Below are positions 17,042-26,180 of a stretch of 64,000 nucleotides of DNA, one piece after another. The translations under genes were made by a program, and so were the position numbers. Under the pieces are notes generated by a model. The model ran no database searches, had not been told where the DNA came from, and was given only the letters and a program-made list of their open reading frames with translations. How positions within the stretch are numbered: position 1 is the stretch's first letter; every line of letters begins with the position of its first letter. Source of the stretch: Vibrio sp. S9_S30 (lineage in GTDB: Bacteria; Pseudomonadota; Gammaproteobacteria; Enterobacterales; Vibrionaceae); the NCBI RefSeq assembly GCF_014694455.1, contig NZ_JAAUWT010000005.1, positions 62,001 to 126,000 on the forward strand, in the 5' to 3' direction.

Positions 17042-17059
17042 TGTAAATATTATTGTACA
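17042..17059. promoter_or_regulatory. TyrR box upstream of the dioxygenase gene
   Basis: TGTAAA-TATTAT-TGTACA matches the TyrR consensus TGTAAA-N6-TTTACA with one mismatch and keeps the key G and C at the second and second-last positions. It lies 167 bases before the start of the tyrosine-catabolic gene, which fits control by TyrR. The site is inferred from sequence only. Confidence 0.6.
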
Positions 17060-17225
17060 TACTACTCTGTATTTAGTGATTTTATCAAAATTTTAACATC
17101 TATTTTCAAGTTGAGCTTTTTCATCCATGTTGTAAAGGCGTGGTGACCTGTCGAGCATGATTGGTTGATACCACCTAATAACTTTCGCGATTCAGCGAAG
17201 GCAAAGCTCACGGAGGAAAAGGGCA

Positions 17226-18299
17226 GTGAACACTTCATATAACCCACTTGGCACAGACGGATTTGAATTTGTTGAATACACCGCAGCAAACGAAAAGGGT
17301 ATCAACGATTTAAAATCCCTATTTTTATCACTTGGTTTTGCTGAAGTTGCGAAGCATCGCTCGAAAGAAGCGTGGCTCTATCGCCAAGGTGATATCAACT
17401 TTATTGTGAACGGGCAGCCTAACAGCCAAGCTGAAAAGTTTGCGAGTGAGCATGGACCATCGGTATGTGGTATGGCATTTCGAGTGAAAGATGCGGCAAA
17501 AGCGCTTGCTCACTCGATAGAAAATGGTGGTGAAAAATACGTAGCTGAAGTCGGTCCAATGGAACTGAGCATTCCTGGTATTTATGGTATCGGAGAGAGC
17601 ATCTTGTATTTTGTCGACCGTTACGGCAAAAATGAAATTTATGATGTCGATTTTACGTTTTATGAAGATGCGGAAGAGCGCCTAAAAGCTAGCGAAGTAG
17701 GGCTCAATGTTATCGATCACCTGACCCATAATGTACATCAAGGTAATATGGACGTTTGGTCTGGATTTTATGAGCGTATCGGAAATTTCCGAGAGATCCG
17801 TTATTTTGATATTGAGGGTAAGTTAACAGGGCTTGTAAGCCGAGCAATGACTGCCCCTTGTGGAAAAATTCGTATTCCTATCAATGAATCTTCAGATGAT
17901 AAGTCCCAAATCGAAGAGTTTTTAAAAGAGTACAATGGTGAGGGTATTCAGCATATCGCTCTGACGACAGATGATATTTATGAAACGGTAAAGACACTTC
18001 GTGATCGTGGGATGGATTTCATGCCTACCCCAGACACCTATTATGAGAAAATTGATCAGCGTGTAGAGGGGCATGGTGAAGACGTGAGTCGCCTTAAAGA
18101 TTTGCAAATTCTTATCGATGGTGCGCCTTTAAAAGATGGCATTCTTCTCCAGATATTCACGCAAACGGTTATCGGTCCAGTGTTCTTTGAAATTATTCAA
18201 CGTAAGGGCAATGAAGGTTTTGGAGAAGGTAACTTTAAAGCGCTATTTGAATCGATAGAAGAAGATCAGATCAGGCGAGGTGTTCTCCAAAACGTGTAA
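17226..18299 (+). CDS. hppD: 4-hydroxyphenylpyruvate dioxygenase
   Basis: A 357-residue non-haem iron enzyme that converts 4-hydroxyphenylpyruvate to homogentisate in tyrosine breakdown. Iron ligands are visible in order: H in DHLTHNVHQG (about residue 160), H in GIQHIALTTDDI (about 240), and E in FFEIIQRKGNEGFGEGNFKA (about 320), with the C-terminal gating helix region GEGNFKALFESIE. It starts at a GTG with a GGAGG ribosome site; the N-terminus reads NPLGTDGFEFVEYTA as in other bacterial enzymes. The usual downstream homogentisate pathway genes are absent: the next gene is rlmI on the other strand. A TyrR box lies upstream and a terminator downstream. Confidence 0.95.
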   Translation: MNTSYNPLGTDGFEFVEYTAANEKGINDLKSLFLSLGFAEVAKHRSKEAWLYRQGDINFIVNGQPNSQAEKFASEHGPSVCGMAFRVKDAAKALAHSIENGGEKYVAEVGPMELSIPGIYGIGESILYFVDRYGKNEIYDVDFTFYEDAEERLKASEVGLNVIDHLTHNVHQGNMDVWSGFYERIGNFREIRYFDIEGKLTGLVSRAMTAPCGKIRIPINESSDDKSQIEEFLKEYNGEGIQHIALTTDDIYETVKTLRDRGMDFMPTPDTYYEKIDQRVEGHGEDVSRLKDLQILIDGAPLKDGILLQIFTQTVIGPVFFEIIQRKGNEGFGEGNFKALFESIEEDQIRRGVLQNV

Positions 18300-18318
18300 G
18301 CCACAAAAAACATAAACC

Positions 18319-18352
18319 AACAAAGAATATAAGCTAACAAAGAATATAAGCT
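18319..18352 (+). repeat. 17-bp perfect tandem duplication
   Basis: AACAAAGAATATAAGCT occurs twice in direct succession (18319-18335 and 18336-18352) between the dioxygenase stop and its terminator. Confidence 0.9.
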
Positions 18353-18397
18353 TCTCAATGATTAGAGAACAAAAGCAATAGTCACATTGCATGATGC

Positions 18398-18429
18398 AAA
18401 AGCTGCCTGAATTAGGCAGCTTTTTTTTG
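18398..18429. terminator. Strong terminator after hppD, probably bidirectional
   Basis: AAAAGCTGCCT (18398-18408) pairs with AGGCAGCTTTT (18414-18424) over GAATT, with eight T from 18421. On the opposite strand it gives four T, so it may also end rlmI. Confidence 0.9.
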
Positions 18430-18501
18430 TAATCACTAAAAAAGGCGAAATAGACTTAGCGCTTAAGGTGCAATGTCAGCCCCTTTTAGATAAGAAACAA
18501 T

Positions 18502-19698
18502 CTACAGCACTTTACAAGCGAAGCCTTTAAGGTAAAAACCTTCTGGGTAAGCGGTATCGACAGGGTGATCAGCAGCTTGCTCGAATCGCTCTACAAACTT
18601 AACACTTCGACCCGCGTCGACAGCAGCGTCTGCAATGATTTTTTGGAACAAATCGTTTTCCATCAAGCCTGAGCAAGAGTAGGTGAGTAGGGTGCCACCC
18701 GGATTGAGGATTTGCATAGCAAGCATGTTGATGTCTTTATAGCCCCGACATGCGCCGTTCAGTTGAGATTTAGACTCTGCAAACTTGGGTGGGTCCATAA
18801 TAACCACATCAAATTTTGTTCCTTGATCACGGTACTCGCGAAGCAATTTGAAGACATCGGCATTGAGAAAGACAGCCCGTTTTTTCGATATATCAAAACC
18901 ATTGGTTTCGGCATTGAATTTTGCCGTATCTAACGCTGGTTGAGAAACATCAGCATTGATGACGCGTTTTGCTCCCCCTTTTAGGGCGTATAAACCAAAA
19001 GCACCCGTATAAGAGAAACAGTTGAGGACTTCCTTATTTTCTACGTACTTCATTGCCTGTAAACGGCTGTCTCGCTGATCAAGATAAAAACCAGTCTTAT
19101 GACCATTTACGATATCAACGTTGATTTTAATGCCATTTTCTTCGATCGTGACGAATTTCGGCGGTAAATCGCCGTGCAAAACGCCAACCGTTTCTTCTAG
19201 CCCCTCTTTCTTTCTTACAGAGACATCTGAACGCTCGTAAATATTGTGATTAGGGAAGCACTCGATAAGCGCATTCACGATCGCTGCTTTGTTATGCTCT
19301 GCACCGGCACTTAGAAGCTGGCACACCAAAAAGTTATCATACTTGTCTATAGTGACGCCCGGTAAGCCGTCCGATTCCGCGGCGATCAAACGATAACCAG
19401 TAAGCCCGTCCCTTTGGATGATATCGTCCCTTAGACGTTGAGCATCACGAATGCGTTTCTCAAAAAAGGGTTGATCAATCTTATCGGCTTTATCGAAGGA
19501 CCACACGCGTGCTCTTATCTGCGATTTTGGAGAGAATGCTGCTTTTGCTAACCATTGACCAGAATGTGCAAATACGTCAACCGTTTCCCCTATTTTAGGC
19601 TCGCCAGTTACCTTTTCAATGCCACGTGAAAATATCCAAGGGTGTTTACGATGAAGTGATTTTTCGCGACCTTTAGTCAAATGTATAGCAGGAGTCAT
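18502..19698 (-). CDS. rlmI: 23S rRNA (cytosine1962-C5)-methyltransferase
   Basis: A 398-residue SAM-dependent enzyme, matching the 396 of E. coli. An N-terminal PUA-like domain opens with [20 protein letters not shown]. The methyltransferase part has the SAM loop [18 protein letters not shown] near residue 226 and the motif VIMDPPKFA, with the catalytic Cys likely in YSCSGLM near residue 343. It acts on C1962 of 23S rRNA. In enterobacteria rlmI lies close to acyP and tusE; here a chemoreceptor gene sits between rlmI and acyP. Confidence 0.94.
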   Translation of the reverse strand: MTPAIHLTKGREKSLHRKHPWIFSRGIEKVTGEPKIGETVDVFAHSGQWLAKAAFSPKSQIRARVWSFDKADKIDQPFFEKRIRDAQRLRDDIIQRDGLTGYRLIAAESDGLPGVTIDKYDNFLVCQLLSAGAEHNKAAIVNALIECFPNHNIYERSDVSVRKKEGLEETVGVLHGDLPPKFVTIEENGIKINVDIVNGHKTGFYLDQRDSRLQAMKYVENKEVLNCFSYTGAFGLYALKGGAKRVINADVSQPALDTAKFNAETNGFDISKKRAVFLNADVFKLLREYRDQGTKFDVVIMDPPKFAESKSQLNGACRGYKDINMLAMQILNPGGTLLTYSCSGLMENDLFQKIIADAAVDAGRSVKFVERFEQAADHPVDTAYPEGFYLKGFACKVL

Positions 19699-19858
19699 AT
19701 ACTAGCCTGATGTTCGAAATTGGGTAGGGGCGGTATTTTCTGTCAGCATGAAGACAATTGCAAATGGATATCACGAAGTCATTGGAGTAAGTTGATTTTA
19801 CGCTGATGAGGAAAATGCTTAGCTTAGTAGTACTTGGTGAGTATAACAGACATCAGAC

Positions 19859-19878
19859 AGGGCCACAGGAGTGGCCCT
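19859..19878 (-). terminator. GC-rich hairpin after the chemoreceptor, weak terminator
   Basis: AGGGCCAC (19859-19866) pairs with GTGGCCCT (19871-19878) over AGGA, 12 bases after the stop of the minus-strand chemoreceptor. The tail on that strand is only partly T-rich, so efficiency is uncertain. Confidence 0.55.
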
Positions 19879-19889
19879 TCTGTTCGTGG

Positions 19890-21293
19890 TTAGGCTTTAA
19901 GCCCTGTTAGTAAAGCTTCCATTTGATTACTCTGCTTCTTAAGGCTTTCGATATTGCCGTTGGCCGACTGAATTAAATGATTTACTTCCACAGATTGGCT
20001 ACGGATGTCCACGACACGTGATGCTATGTTATCTGCTACCACGCCTTGTTCTTTTGCAGCTTTGGCTATTTGAACACTGCATTCCGAAAGCTGTTCATTT
20101 TTAATCGATAAGTTACCGATTTCAAGGTCAACTCCACTCATGAGGTCCTGACCATGTGATGCGTTATTGACAGTGGTCTCCATGAGCTTTGTGAGTGAAG
20201 AGCTATTGCTTTGCAAAGACTCAATCATTGACTGAATTTCAATGGTGGCGTGCCGCGCTCGTCCAGCAAGGGTACGCACTTCATCTGCTACGACCGCAAA
20301 GCCTCTACCTTGCTCGCCAGCTCGGGCGGCCTCGATAGCAGCGTTAAGCGCCAAAAGGTTTGTTTGTTCAGATATCGAGCCAATGGCCGCTACCACCTCG
20401 TCAATTTGAGCGGCATTGGCATCTAACTCCGCAACCGCTTGAGCGGCTGACTGAATTTCTGTGCTCAAGCTGGATATGGAAGTTAATGTATCCACGACTT
20501 TGCGTTGACCACTTTGTGCAACAGATTTGGCTTCTTCAGTTTGGCTGCTAGAGTCTTGTGCGAGTTCTGCCACTTTCCGAATGGTTATTGCCATTTCTTC
20601 AGACGCGCTGGCAAGAGAATCTAAATTTGCTTGTTGTCTCGATGAGATATCGTAGCTTGACGTTGATGACTGATTTAGCTCGGAGCTGATTTGCTGCATC
20701 AACGTAATGGATTCCTGCATGGATAGAACGAGTTTTTGTTCGCGCTCAGATACTTTGTCGATATTTATTGCAATAACACTGAACTCATCTCTTACCGGGA
20801 AATAATTAAGTCGATTCGTTAAATCCCCATTGGATAGAGTCGTTAGCGCTTTGTTTGCGGAGAACATTGCTCCACCAATAAAGGTCATAATATAGTAGAC
20901 GCTTAAGCCAACGATAATAAGACAAGCCAGAATGGATGACACCTGAACGACCGACAGCGAAGAGAGCAAGTCAGTAGAAGGTGATGGACTAAGTGAGTAT
21001 TGTCCGTCCGAAGTCGTGACCGAGTTTACGCCCGATTCCAATCGAATGTTTGGGGATTGCGAAATAATGGCGTGAATTTCTTTACTATCTAGCTCAGATC
21101 TTTCAATGAGTGTTGCAACCGTTTTAAGTTCTTGGGCAATCGTTTGCGTTGTAAGCTGATTGGATGCTAAGTTTAAAATGGAGGAAATAATGATGATGGC
21201 GAGAGTTGGTAGAAGAAAAAGAAGATAAAACTTTTCCTGAAGTTTCAGATGGATAAGGTATTTATCAATCCATCTAAATGGTATTTCTTTCAT
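19890..21293 (-). CDS. Methyl-accepting chemotaxis protein with short periplasmic region
   Basis: A 467-residue chemoreceptor. Membrane helices lie near residues 22-45 and 113-137; the region between is only about 65 residues, too short for a standard Cache or four-helix sensor domain. A HAMP-like linker follows. The signalling domain has the conserved tip [20 protein letters not shown] and the adjacent [12 protein letters not shown]. There is no C-terminal CheR pentapeptide. With so small a sensor region it may detect a membrane or internal signal; that is inference. It interrupts the common rlmI/acyP/tusE neighbourhood. Confidence 0.9.
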   Translation of the reverse strand: MKEIPFRWIDKYLIHLKLQEKFYLLFLLPTLAIIIISSILNLASNQLTTQTIAQELKTVATLIERSELDSKEIHAIISQSPNIRLESGVNSVTTSDGQYSLSPSPSTDLLSSLSVVQVSSILACLIIVGLSVYYIMTFIGGAMFSANKALTTLSNGDLTNRLNYFPVRDEFSVIAINIDKVSEREQKLVLSMQESITLMQQISSELNQSSTSSYDISSRQQANLDSLASASEEMAITIRKVAELAQDSSSQTEEAKSVAQSGQRKVVDTLTSISSLSTEIQSAAQAVAELDANAAQIDEVVAAIGSISEQTNLLALNAAIEAARAGEQGRGFAVVADEVRTLAGRARHATIEIQSMIESLQSNSSSLTKLMETTVNNASHGQDLMSGVDLEIGNLSIKNEQLSECSVQIAKAAKEQGVVADNIASRVVDIRSQSVEVNHLIQSANGNIESLKKQSNQMEALLTGLKA

Positions 21294-21379
21294 GCTTTAA
21301 ACAGTCCCTATTGAAAATACATAACGGAGATTACTGATCGGGCACACTATAACACTCAGCAAATTAAAGGAATATGCAT

Positions 21380-21652
21380 ATGTCTAAAAAGTCAGTTAAG
21401 TTTTGCGTGAAAGGATTAGTTCAAGGGGTAGGGTTTCGATATCATACTGCCCATCAAGGGCTAAAGTTAGGTTTGTCAGGTTATGCTAAAAACCTAAATA
21501 ATGGTGATGTCGAAGTCGTTGCGAGTGGAGATATAAGTAAAATCAATGAATTAGCGTTGTGGCTAGAAAATGGACCAAGAGCTTCTGATGTAAAATCAGT
21601 GGCAGCCAATGAGATTGAATTTGAGAATCACACTGGCTTTGAAATATTGTAA
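21380..21652 (+). CDS. acyP: Acylphosphatase
   Basis: A 90-residue small cytosolic enzyme that hydrolyses acyl phosphates. The signature V-Q-G-V-G-F-R near residue 20 holds the catalytic Arg, and GYAKNLNNGDVEVVASG holds the catalytic Asn (N-x-x-N/D-G-x-V pattern). I prefer the ATG at 21380, eight bases from AAAGGA; the ATG at 21374 is too close to it. It is convergent with tusE, with 7 bases between the stop codons. Confidence 0.95.
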   Translation: MSKKSVKFCVKGLVQGVGFRYHTAHQGLKLGLSGYAKNLNNGDVEVVASGDISKINELALWLENGPRASDVKSVAANEIEFENHTGFEIL

Positions 21653-21659
21653 GAAATCG

Positions 21660-21989
21660 TTATAAACACTTTGCAGGCTTAGGCAGACCCGCCAGTTTAG
21701 TGGCTTGTTTTGCCGGACCTTGACGGAAAAGTTTAAAAAGATATTTACTATTCCCTTTATCTGGTCCGTGTTCTTTTCCTATTGCTTTTACTAGCATACG
21801 TACAGCAGGAGACGTATTGAACTCTTCATAGAATTTACGGACGAAACGAATGACTTCCCAGTGAGCTTCTGTTAGCTCAATACCTTCCGCTTCCGCAAGC
21901 ACAGGGACTAAGCCTTCATCCCAATCGGTGTGGTTGCATAAATACCCTTGAGCATCGGTTTCAATTATCTTTCCTTGGTATTCAAGCAT
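21660..21989 (-). CDS. tusE: Sulfur-relay protein TusE
   Basis: A 109-residue DsrC-family protein. It accepts persulfide sulfur from TusBCD and passes it to MnmA for 2-thiouridine formation in tRNA. Features are the DsrC opening [15 protein letters not shown], the segment [20 protein letters not shown], and the essential C-terminal Cys, here second-last (KPAKCL). The second DsrC Cys of sulfite reducers is absent, which supports TusE. Confidence 0.94.
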   Translation of the reverse strand: MLEYQGKIIETDAQGYLCNHTDWDEGLVPVLAEAEGIELTEAHWEVIRFVRKFYEEFNTSPAVRMLVKAIGKEHGPDKGNSKYLFKLFRQGPAKQATKLAGLPKPAKCL

Positions 21990-22055
21990 AGTTATTACTC
22001 TTAGAAGAAATTACGGTGGCGTAGAATATCTTAGTTGGCGCTATCTTAAAAGTAT

Positions 22056-22083
22056 AAAAAAGCCCGGTAGCAAACCGGGCTTT
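22056..22083 (-). terminator. Terminator after yccA
   Basis: On the minus strand AAAGCCCGG (from 22083) pairs with CCGGGCTTT (to 22059) over a 7-base loop and is followed by a run of T to about 22056. Confidence 0.85.
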
Positions 22084-22103
22084 AGAGTAGGGTAATTTGA
22101 ACA

Positions 22104-22766
22104 TTAATCGTCGTTCATAATACCTAGAATGCTGAGTAAGCTGATAAAAATATTGTAGATAGAGACATACAATGTCACGGTAGCCGAAATGTAGTTTGTC
22201 TCACCACCGCGAATGATGCTCTGTGTCGTCATGAGTATCGCCATTGTGGAAAAAACGATAAACAGGCTACTAAGCGCTAAGGTCAAAATTGGTGATTGGA
22301 AGAAGAAACTCGCGATCACCCCACCAATCAGCACAACGAATAGAGACAACATTAAGCCGCCTAACATCGAAAGGTCGCGTTTAGTTGTCATCGCGTAAGC
22401 AGATGCAGCGATAAAGGCTAATGCTGTGCCCCCAAGAGCCGTAACGATAGCCTCGCCCATACCTGCGCCGATGTACGCATTTAGGATTGGTCCAAGCGTG
22501 TAGCCCATGAAGCCTGTGAATAGAAAAGTAAACACCAGACCCATTGAGTTATTTCGGTTCTTTTCAGTTAAGAACAGGAGACCATAAAAACCTATTAGAG
22601 TAATGATTATTCCAGGATGTGGAAGATTCATCGCCATGGAAATGCCAGCAACGCCAGCAGACCAAAGTAGAGTGAGTGAAAGTAAGAAGTAGGTATTTCT
22701 CAACACCTTGTTGGTTTGAGCCAGACTCTCGGTGTGGTGAGAATTTGATACTATTGGACCGTTCAT
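22104..22766 (-). CDS. yccA: Bax inhibitor-1 family membrane protein (YccA)
   Basis: A 220-residue inner-membrane protein with seven hydrophobic segments; the usual UPF0005/BI-1 features are visible, including [21 protein letters not shown] and the C-terminal pore region ending [12 protein letters not shown] with paired Asp. E. coli YccA (219 residues) interacts with the protease FtsH and modulates membrane-protein quality control; the same role is inferred. It lies next to tusE as in E. coli, and has its own terminator. Confidence 0.93.
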   Translation of the reverse strand: MNGPIVSNSHHTESLAQTNKVLRNTYFLLSLTLLWSAGVAGISMAMNLPHPGIIITLIGFYGLLFLTEKNRNNSMGLVFTFLFTGFMGYTLGPILNAYIGAGMGEAIVTALGGTALAFIAASAYAMTTKRDLSMLGGLMLSLFVVLIGGVIASFFFQSPILTLALSSLFIVFSTMAILMTTQSIIRGGETNYISATVTLYVSIYNIFISLLSILGIMNDD

Positions 22767-22954
22767 AATGTTCCTTGCCGTATGACTAGTTTATATATAA
22801 GACAGTTATGACGCTTAAAGTTCCAAAATGCAAGGGCTGTAAGCTATGTATGTCTAAAGAATGGTACGGAAAATAAAGAAGTATGTATTAAACCATTTGT
22901 AACGTATTGTTACTGCGTAATTCGATGCTTGATATTTCCTGTTTAGGATTCCCT

Positions 22955-22983
22955 AAAAAGAGAAAGGTGGTTAGAACCACCTT
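22955..22983 (-). terminator. Terminator of the aap operon
   Basis: On the minus strand AAGGTGGT pairs with ACCACCTT (22964-22971 with 22976-22983, loop 4) followed by TCTCTTTTT. It lies 34 bases after the aapP stop. Confidence 0.8.
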
Positions 22984-23016
22984 CCAACATCACGTCAGAT
23001 TTTATGGCTACCCAAA

Positions 23017-23766
23017 TCAGTGATGCAGTATTTGACTTAAGAAATTCTGGGTTCTATCCGATTGCGGATTTTCGAAGAAATCGACAGGGTTATTTTCTTC
23101 GATGATTTCACCAGCATCCATGAAGATGACCCGATCTGCCACTTCTTTAGCAAAGCCCATTTCGTGTGTTACACACAGCATGGTCATTCCTTCTCCCGCC
23201 AGTTCGACCATAACATCTAGCACTTCACGTACCATTTCAGGGTCGAGAGCCGATGTCGGTTCATCAAACAACATCACCTGAGGGTTCATACAGAGCGATC
23301 GTGCAATGGCAACACGTTGTTGCTGACCGCCAGAAAGTTGTCCGGGAAACTTATCGGCTTGGTCGGGAATCTTAACGCGCTCCAAGTATTTCATCGCGAT
23401 TGCATCTGCTTCTTCTTTAGGCATTTTCTTAACCCAGATAGGAGCAAGAGTACAATTTTCTAAAACCGTCAGGTGCGGAAACAGATTGAAGTGCTGAAAG
23501 CACATACCGACTTCGCGACGAACCGCTTCAATGTTTTTCAAGTCTTCTGTGAGCTCAGTCCCCGAAACCACGATTTGACCTTTCTGGTGCTCTTCTAAGC
23601 GGTTAATACAACGAATCATCGTTGATTTGCCAGAACCTGAAGGACCACATATAACGATCTTTTCGCCCTTCTTCACGTTCAAATTGATGTTTTTTAGTAC
23701 GTGGAACTCGCCGTACCATTTATTCATGTCCTTTAACTGGATCATGTAATCTTCTTGTTGCGTCAT
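23017..23766 (-). CDS. aapP: General L-amino acid ABC transporter, ATP-binding subunit
   Basis: A 249-residue cytoplasmic ATPase that powers the AapQM permease. The Walker A motif GPSGSGKST lies near residue 42, the signature [15 protein letters not shown] near 145, Walker [14 protein letters not shown] near 168, and the switch His in CVTHEMGF. The sequence class is that of polar amino-acid importers (GlnQ/HisP/AapP). The start has an AAGGA ribosome site. It is the last of four genes in the order J-Q-M-P, 22 bases after aapM, and is followed by a terminator. Confidence 0.94.
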   Translation of the reverse strand: MTQQEDYMIQLKDMNKWYGEFHVLKNINLNVKKGEKIVICGPSGSGKSTMIRCINRLEEHQKGQIVVSGTELTEDLKNIEAVRREVGMCFQHFNLFPHLTVLENCTLAPIWVKKMPKEEADAIAMKYLERVKIPDQADKFPGQLSGGQQQRVAIARSLCMNPQVMLFDEPTSALDPEMVREVLDVMVELAGEGMTMLCVTHEMGFAKEVADRVIFMDAGEIIEENNPVDFFENPQSDRTQNFLSQILHH

Positions 23767-23788
23767 AATACGTCCTTGAACCTGTTAA

Positions 23789-24886
23789 TTATCGTTTGTG
23801 ACCGGTATGAAGTTTGTTCTCAAGCCATATCGAATACCTCGACATGCCAAAGCAGAACACCCAGAACACTAACGCGACAAATACATAACTTTCAGTTGCA
23901 AAGCCCAACCACTCAGGGTCTGTGTTTGCTGCTTGTCCAACACCTAGTACATCAAACATACCAATAATTAGGACTAAGCTGGTATCCTTAAATAGACCAA
24001 TGAAAGTATTAACAATTGATGGAATCGTAATTTTTAAAGCTTGCGGCAAAATGATTAAGCCCATTTTTTTCCAGTATGACAAACCTAAAGCGTCCGCCGC
24101 TTCATATTGTCCTTTTGAAATGGCTTGTAACCCCCCACGAATGACCTCTGCCATGTAGGCGGCACTAAACATCACCACGCCGACCAGCGCACGAAGCAGT
24201 TTGTCTGTTTCAGAGCCTTCAGACAAGAACAAAGGCAGCATAACCGAAGCCATAAACAGAACGGTAATCAGTGGCACCCCACGCCAAACTTCGATATAGA
24301 CAGTACAAAGGCTGCGTATGATCGGCATTTCGGAGCGTCTACCTAGCGCAAGAGCGACCCCAATAGGAAGCGATACGATGATTCCCACAAGCGCAATAAT
24401 TAAAGTAACCAGTAAGCCGCCCCACTTATGGGTATCCACAACTTCTAGGCCCAAAAAACCGCCGTATAGAAGCCCTGCCGCCAAAAATGGATAAATGTTA
24501 ACGAAGAACAGCCAAATCCACGTTCTTTTCGGTGTGCCTTCATAAGCCAGCAATCCGACAAAAATGGCAAGGGTTGCGAAGAAAAGTTGCGGTCGCCATA
24601 ACTCTGCATCAGGGTAGAACCCATACATGAACTGATCCCATCGAACCCCGATGAACACCCAGCACGCGCCTTGTCGAGAACAATCGTCTCGTGTTGTACC
24701 GACCCAATCGGCAGACAGAAACCCCCAGTCAATGATGCTCCAAATGGCCATGATTGCCATGTAACCAAGGATTATAGTGATAACAGAGTTCACAGGACCA
24801 TTGAATAGGTTTTTTCTCATCCACCCAATAGCGCCTACTGTATTCGCAGGAGGTGGGAGATCCGGTTGAAATTGATGTTGTGTCAT
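23789..24886 (-). CDS. aapM: General L-amino acid ABC transporter, permease subunit
   Basis: A 365-residue inner-membrane protein. It has the long N-terminal extension of AapM with a membrane pair and a loop region rich in Trp, then the HisM-type core ending in the EAA loop EAADALGLSYWKKMGLIILPQ that docks to the ATPase. I start it at the ATG at 24886, one base after the aapQ stop, since the resulting N-terminus (MTQHQFQPDLPPPANTVGA) fits the family; an upstream start overlapping aapQ is not needed. It imports a broad range of L-amino acids with AapJ, Q and P. Confidence 0.93.
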   Translation of the reverse strand: MTQHQFQPDLPPPANTVGAIGWMRKNLFNGPVNSVITIILGYMAIMAIWSIIDWGFLSADWVGTTRDDCSRQGACWVFIGVRWDQFMYGFYPDAELWRPQLFFATLAIFVGLLAYEGTPKRTWIWLFFVNIYPFLAAGLLYGGFLGLEVVDTHKWGGLLVTLIIALVGIIVSLPIGVALALGRRSEMPIIRSLCTVYIEVWRGVPLITVLFMASVMLPLFLSEGSETDKLLRALVGVVMFSAAYMAEVIRGGLQAISKGQYEAADALGLSYWKKMGLIILPQALKITIPSIVNTFIGLFKDTSLVLIIGMFDVLGVGQAANTDPEWLGFATESYVFVALVFWVFCFGMSRYSIWLENKLHTGHKR

Positions 24887-24887
24887 A

Positions 24888-26090
24888 CTATCTCTCCACC
24901 AATGCCACTTTGCGGTTGTATACATTCATCAGAGCAGATGTTACTAAGCTCAATACCAGATAAACGCCCATCGTCATTGCAATAATTTCAATAGCCTGCC
25001 CAGTTTGGTTCAATGTGGTTCCAGCAAAGACAGACACCAGATCTGGATAACCTATCGCCATCGCAAGAGACGAGTTCTTGGTTAAGTTAAGGTATTGGCT
25101 AGTGAGTGGTGGAATGATGATTCGCAAAGCTTGAGGAATGACAACCAGTTTTAACGTTTTCGCCCGCGGCAAGCCTAACGCCATCGCAGCTTCCGTTTGC
25201 CCGTGGTTAACGGCATTAATACCTGAACGAACAATTTCTGCAATAAAGGACGCAGTGTAAACGCTTAACGCGATCAATAATGCAGCGAGCTCAGGAAGAA
25301 TGGAGATACCACCGCGGAAATTAAACCCTGCAAGTACGGGATAATCTGTTCTTATGGGCATTCCAGCGAGAAAGTATGCGATAACAGGTAAACCAATAAT
25401 CAGCCCAATACTAATGAGTGAAACAGGGGTTTGCTGACCAGTCAGTTTTTGTTTGTTGCTTGCCCAAATGCTGATCACTACCGACGCAATGATGGCAACA
25501 ATGAACGCAACAAGAATGGCTCCACTGCCTTCCTCAAAAACTGGGCTTGGCAAAAATAAACCACGCACGTTAAGGAATATGGATTCACCTAAGCTGAGGC
25601 TTTCTCTTGGTGAAGGCAAAGCTTGCAATACCGCAAAGTACCAAAAGAAAATTTGCAGGAGTAGGGGAATATTACGGAAAATTTCGATGTAGATGCCCGC
25701 AATACGACTGACCAACCAGTTGCTGGATAGTCTAGCAATACCAACAAAGAACCCTAGAAATGTTGCAATGATTACCCCTAATACAGACACCAGTGCGGTA
25801 TTAAGTAGACCAATTATAAAAGTTCGACCGTAAGAAAAGGTTTCATTGTATTCAATCAGAGTTAGGCCAATCCCAAAGCCTGCTTCCTGAGAAAGAAAAT
25901 CAAAACCAGTAGCAATTCCACGAGCTTCCAGGTTGCTTAAAGCGTTGTTGATAATGGTATAGAAAAAACTCGCCAACGCCACAACAGCAATAATCTGAAA
26001 TACGATTGAACGAAACGTAGGATTATATAGAAGATTAGTGCTATGCGCGGATTTGCCCGAGCCAGACACTTTTTTATCAGTAGGTTGCAT
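24888..26090 (-). CDS. aapQ: General L-amino acid ABC transporter, permease subunit
   Basis: A 400-residue inner-membrane permease with about eight hydrophobic segments. It begins with a polar tail (KKVSGSGKSAHSTNLLYN), shows the family periplasmic segment around FDFLSQEAGFGIG, and has the EAA loop EAAMALGLPRAKTLKLVVIPQ near residue 305. It pairs with AapM to form the channel. A stem-loop separates it from aapJ upstream, and its stop lies one base from the aapM start, which suggests coupled translation. Confidence 0.94.
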   Translation of the reverse strand: MQPTDKKVSGSGKSAHSTNLLYNPTFRSIVFQIIAVVALASFFYTIINNALSNLEARGIATGFDFLSQEAGFGIGLTLIEYNETFSYGRTFIIGLLNTALVSVLGVIIATFLGFFVGIARLSSNWLVSRIAGIYIEIFRNIPLLLQIFFWYFAVLQALPSPRESLSLGESIFLNVRGLFLPSPVFEEGSGAILVAFIVAIIASVVISIWASNKQKLTGQQTPVSLISIGLIIGLPVIAYFLAGMPIRTDYPVLAGFNFRGGISILPELAALLIALSVYTASFIAEIVRSGINAVNHGQTEAAMALGLPRAKTLKLVVIPQALRIIIPPLTSQYLNLTKNSSLAMAIGYPDLVSVFAGTTLNQTGQAIEIIAMTMGVYLVLSLVTSALMNVYNRKVALVER

Positions 26091-26134
26091 ACAGCTATAA
26101 CCTCAAATCCATGTAGCTAAATCTAAGTAAGTAA

Positions 26135-26154
26135 AGGGCGGCAAACACCGCCCT
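26135..26154 (-). terminator. Intercistronic stem-loop between aapJ and aapQ
   Basis: AGGGCGG (26135-26141) and CCGCCCT (26148-26154) form a GC-rich hairpin with a 6-base loop; on the transcribed strand it is followed by TTACTTAC rather than a solid T-run. Such elements after binding-protein genes usually stabilise the upstream message and partly stop transcription, giving more AapJ than permease. That role is inferred. Confidence 0.65.
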
Positions 26155-26180
26155 ATTATTTAGTTATATTAATCAATAGC

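Noticed and set aside
17165..17215. Possible c-di-GMP riboswitch before hppD
   Set aside because: A GCGAAGGCAAAG-like segment is reminiscent, but the conserved tetraloop-receptor pairing and following stems are not found.
19859..19878. Reading the hairpin as a REP element
   Set aside because: Single copy seen in the window and placed just after a stop codon, so a weak terminator is simpler.
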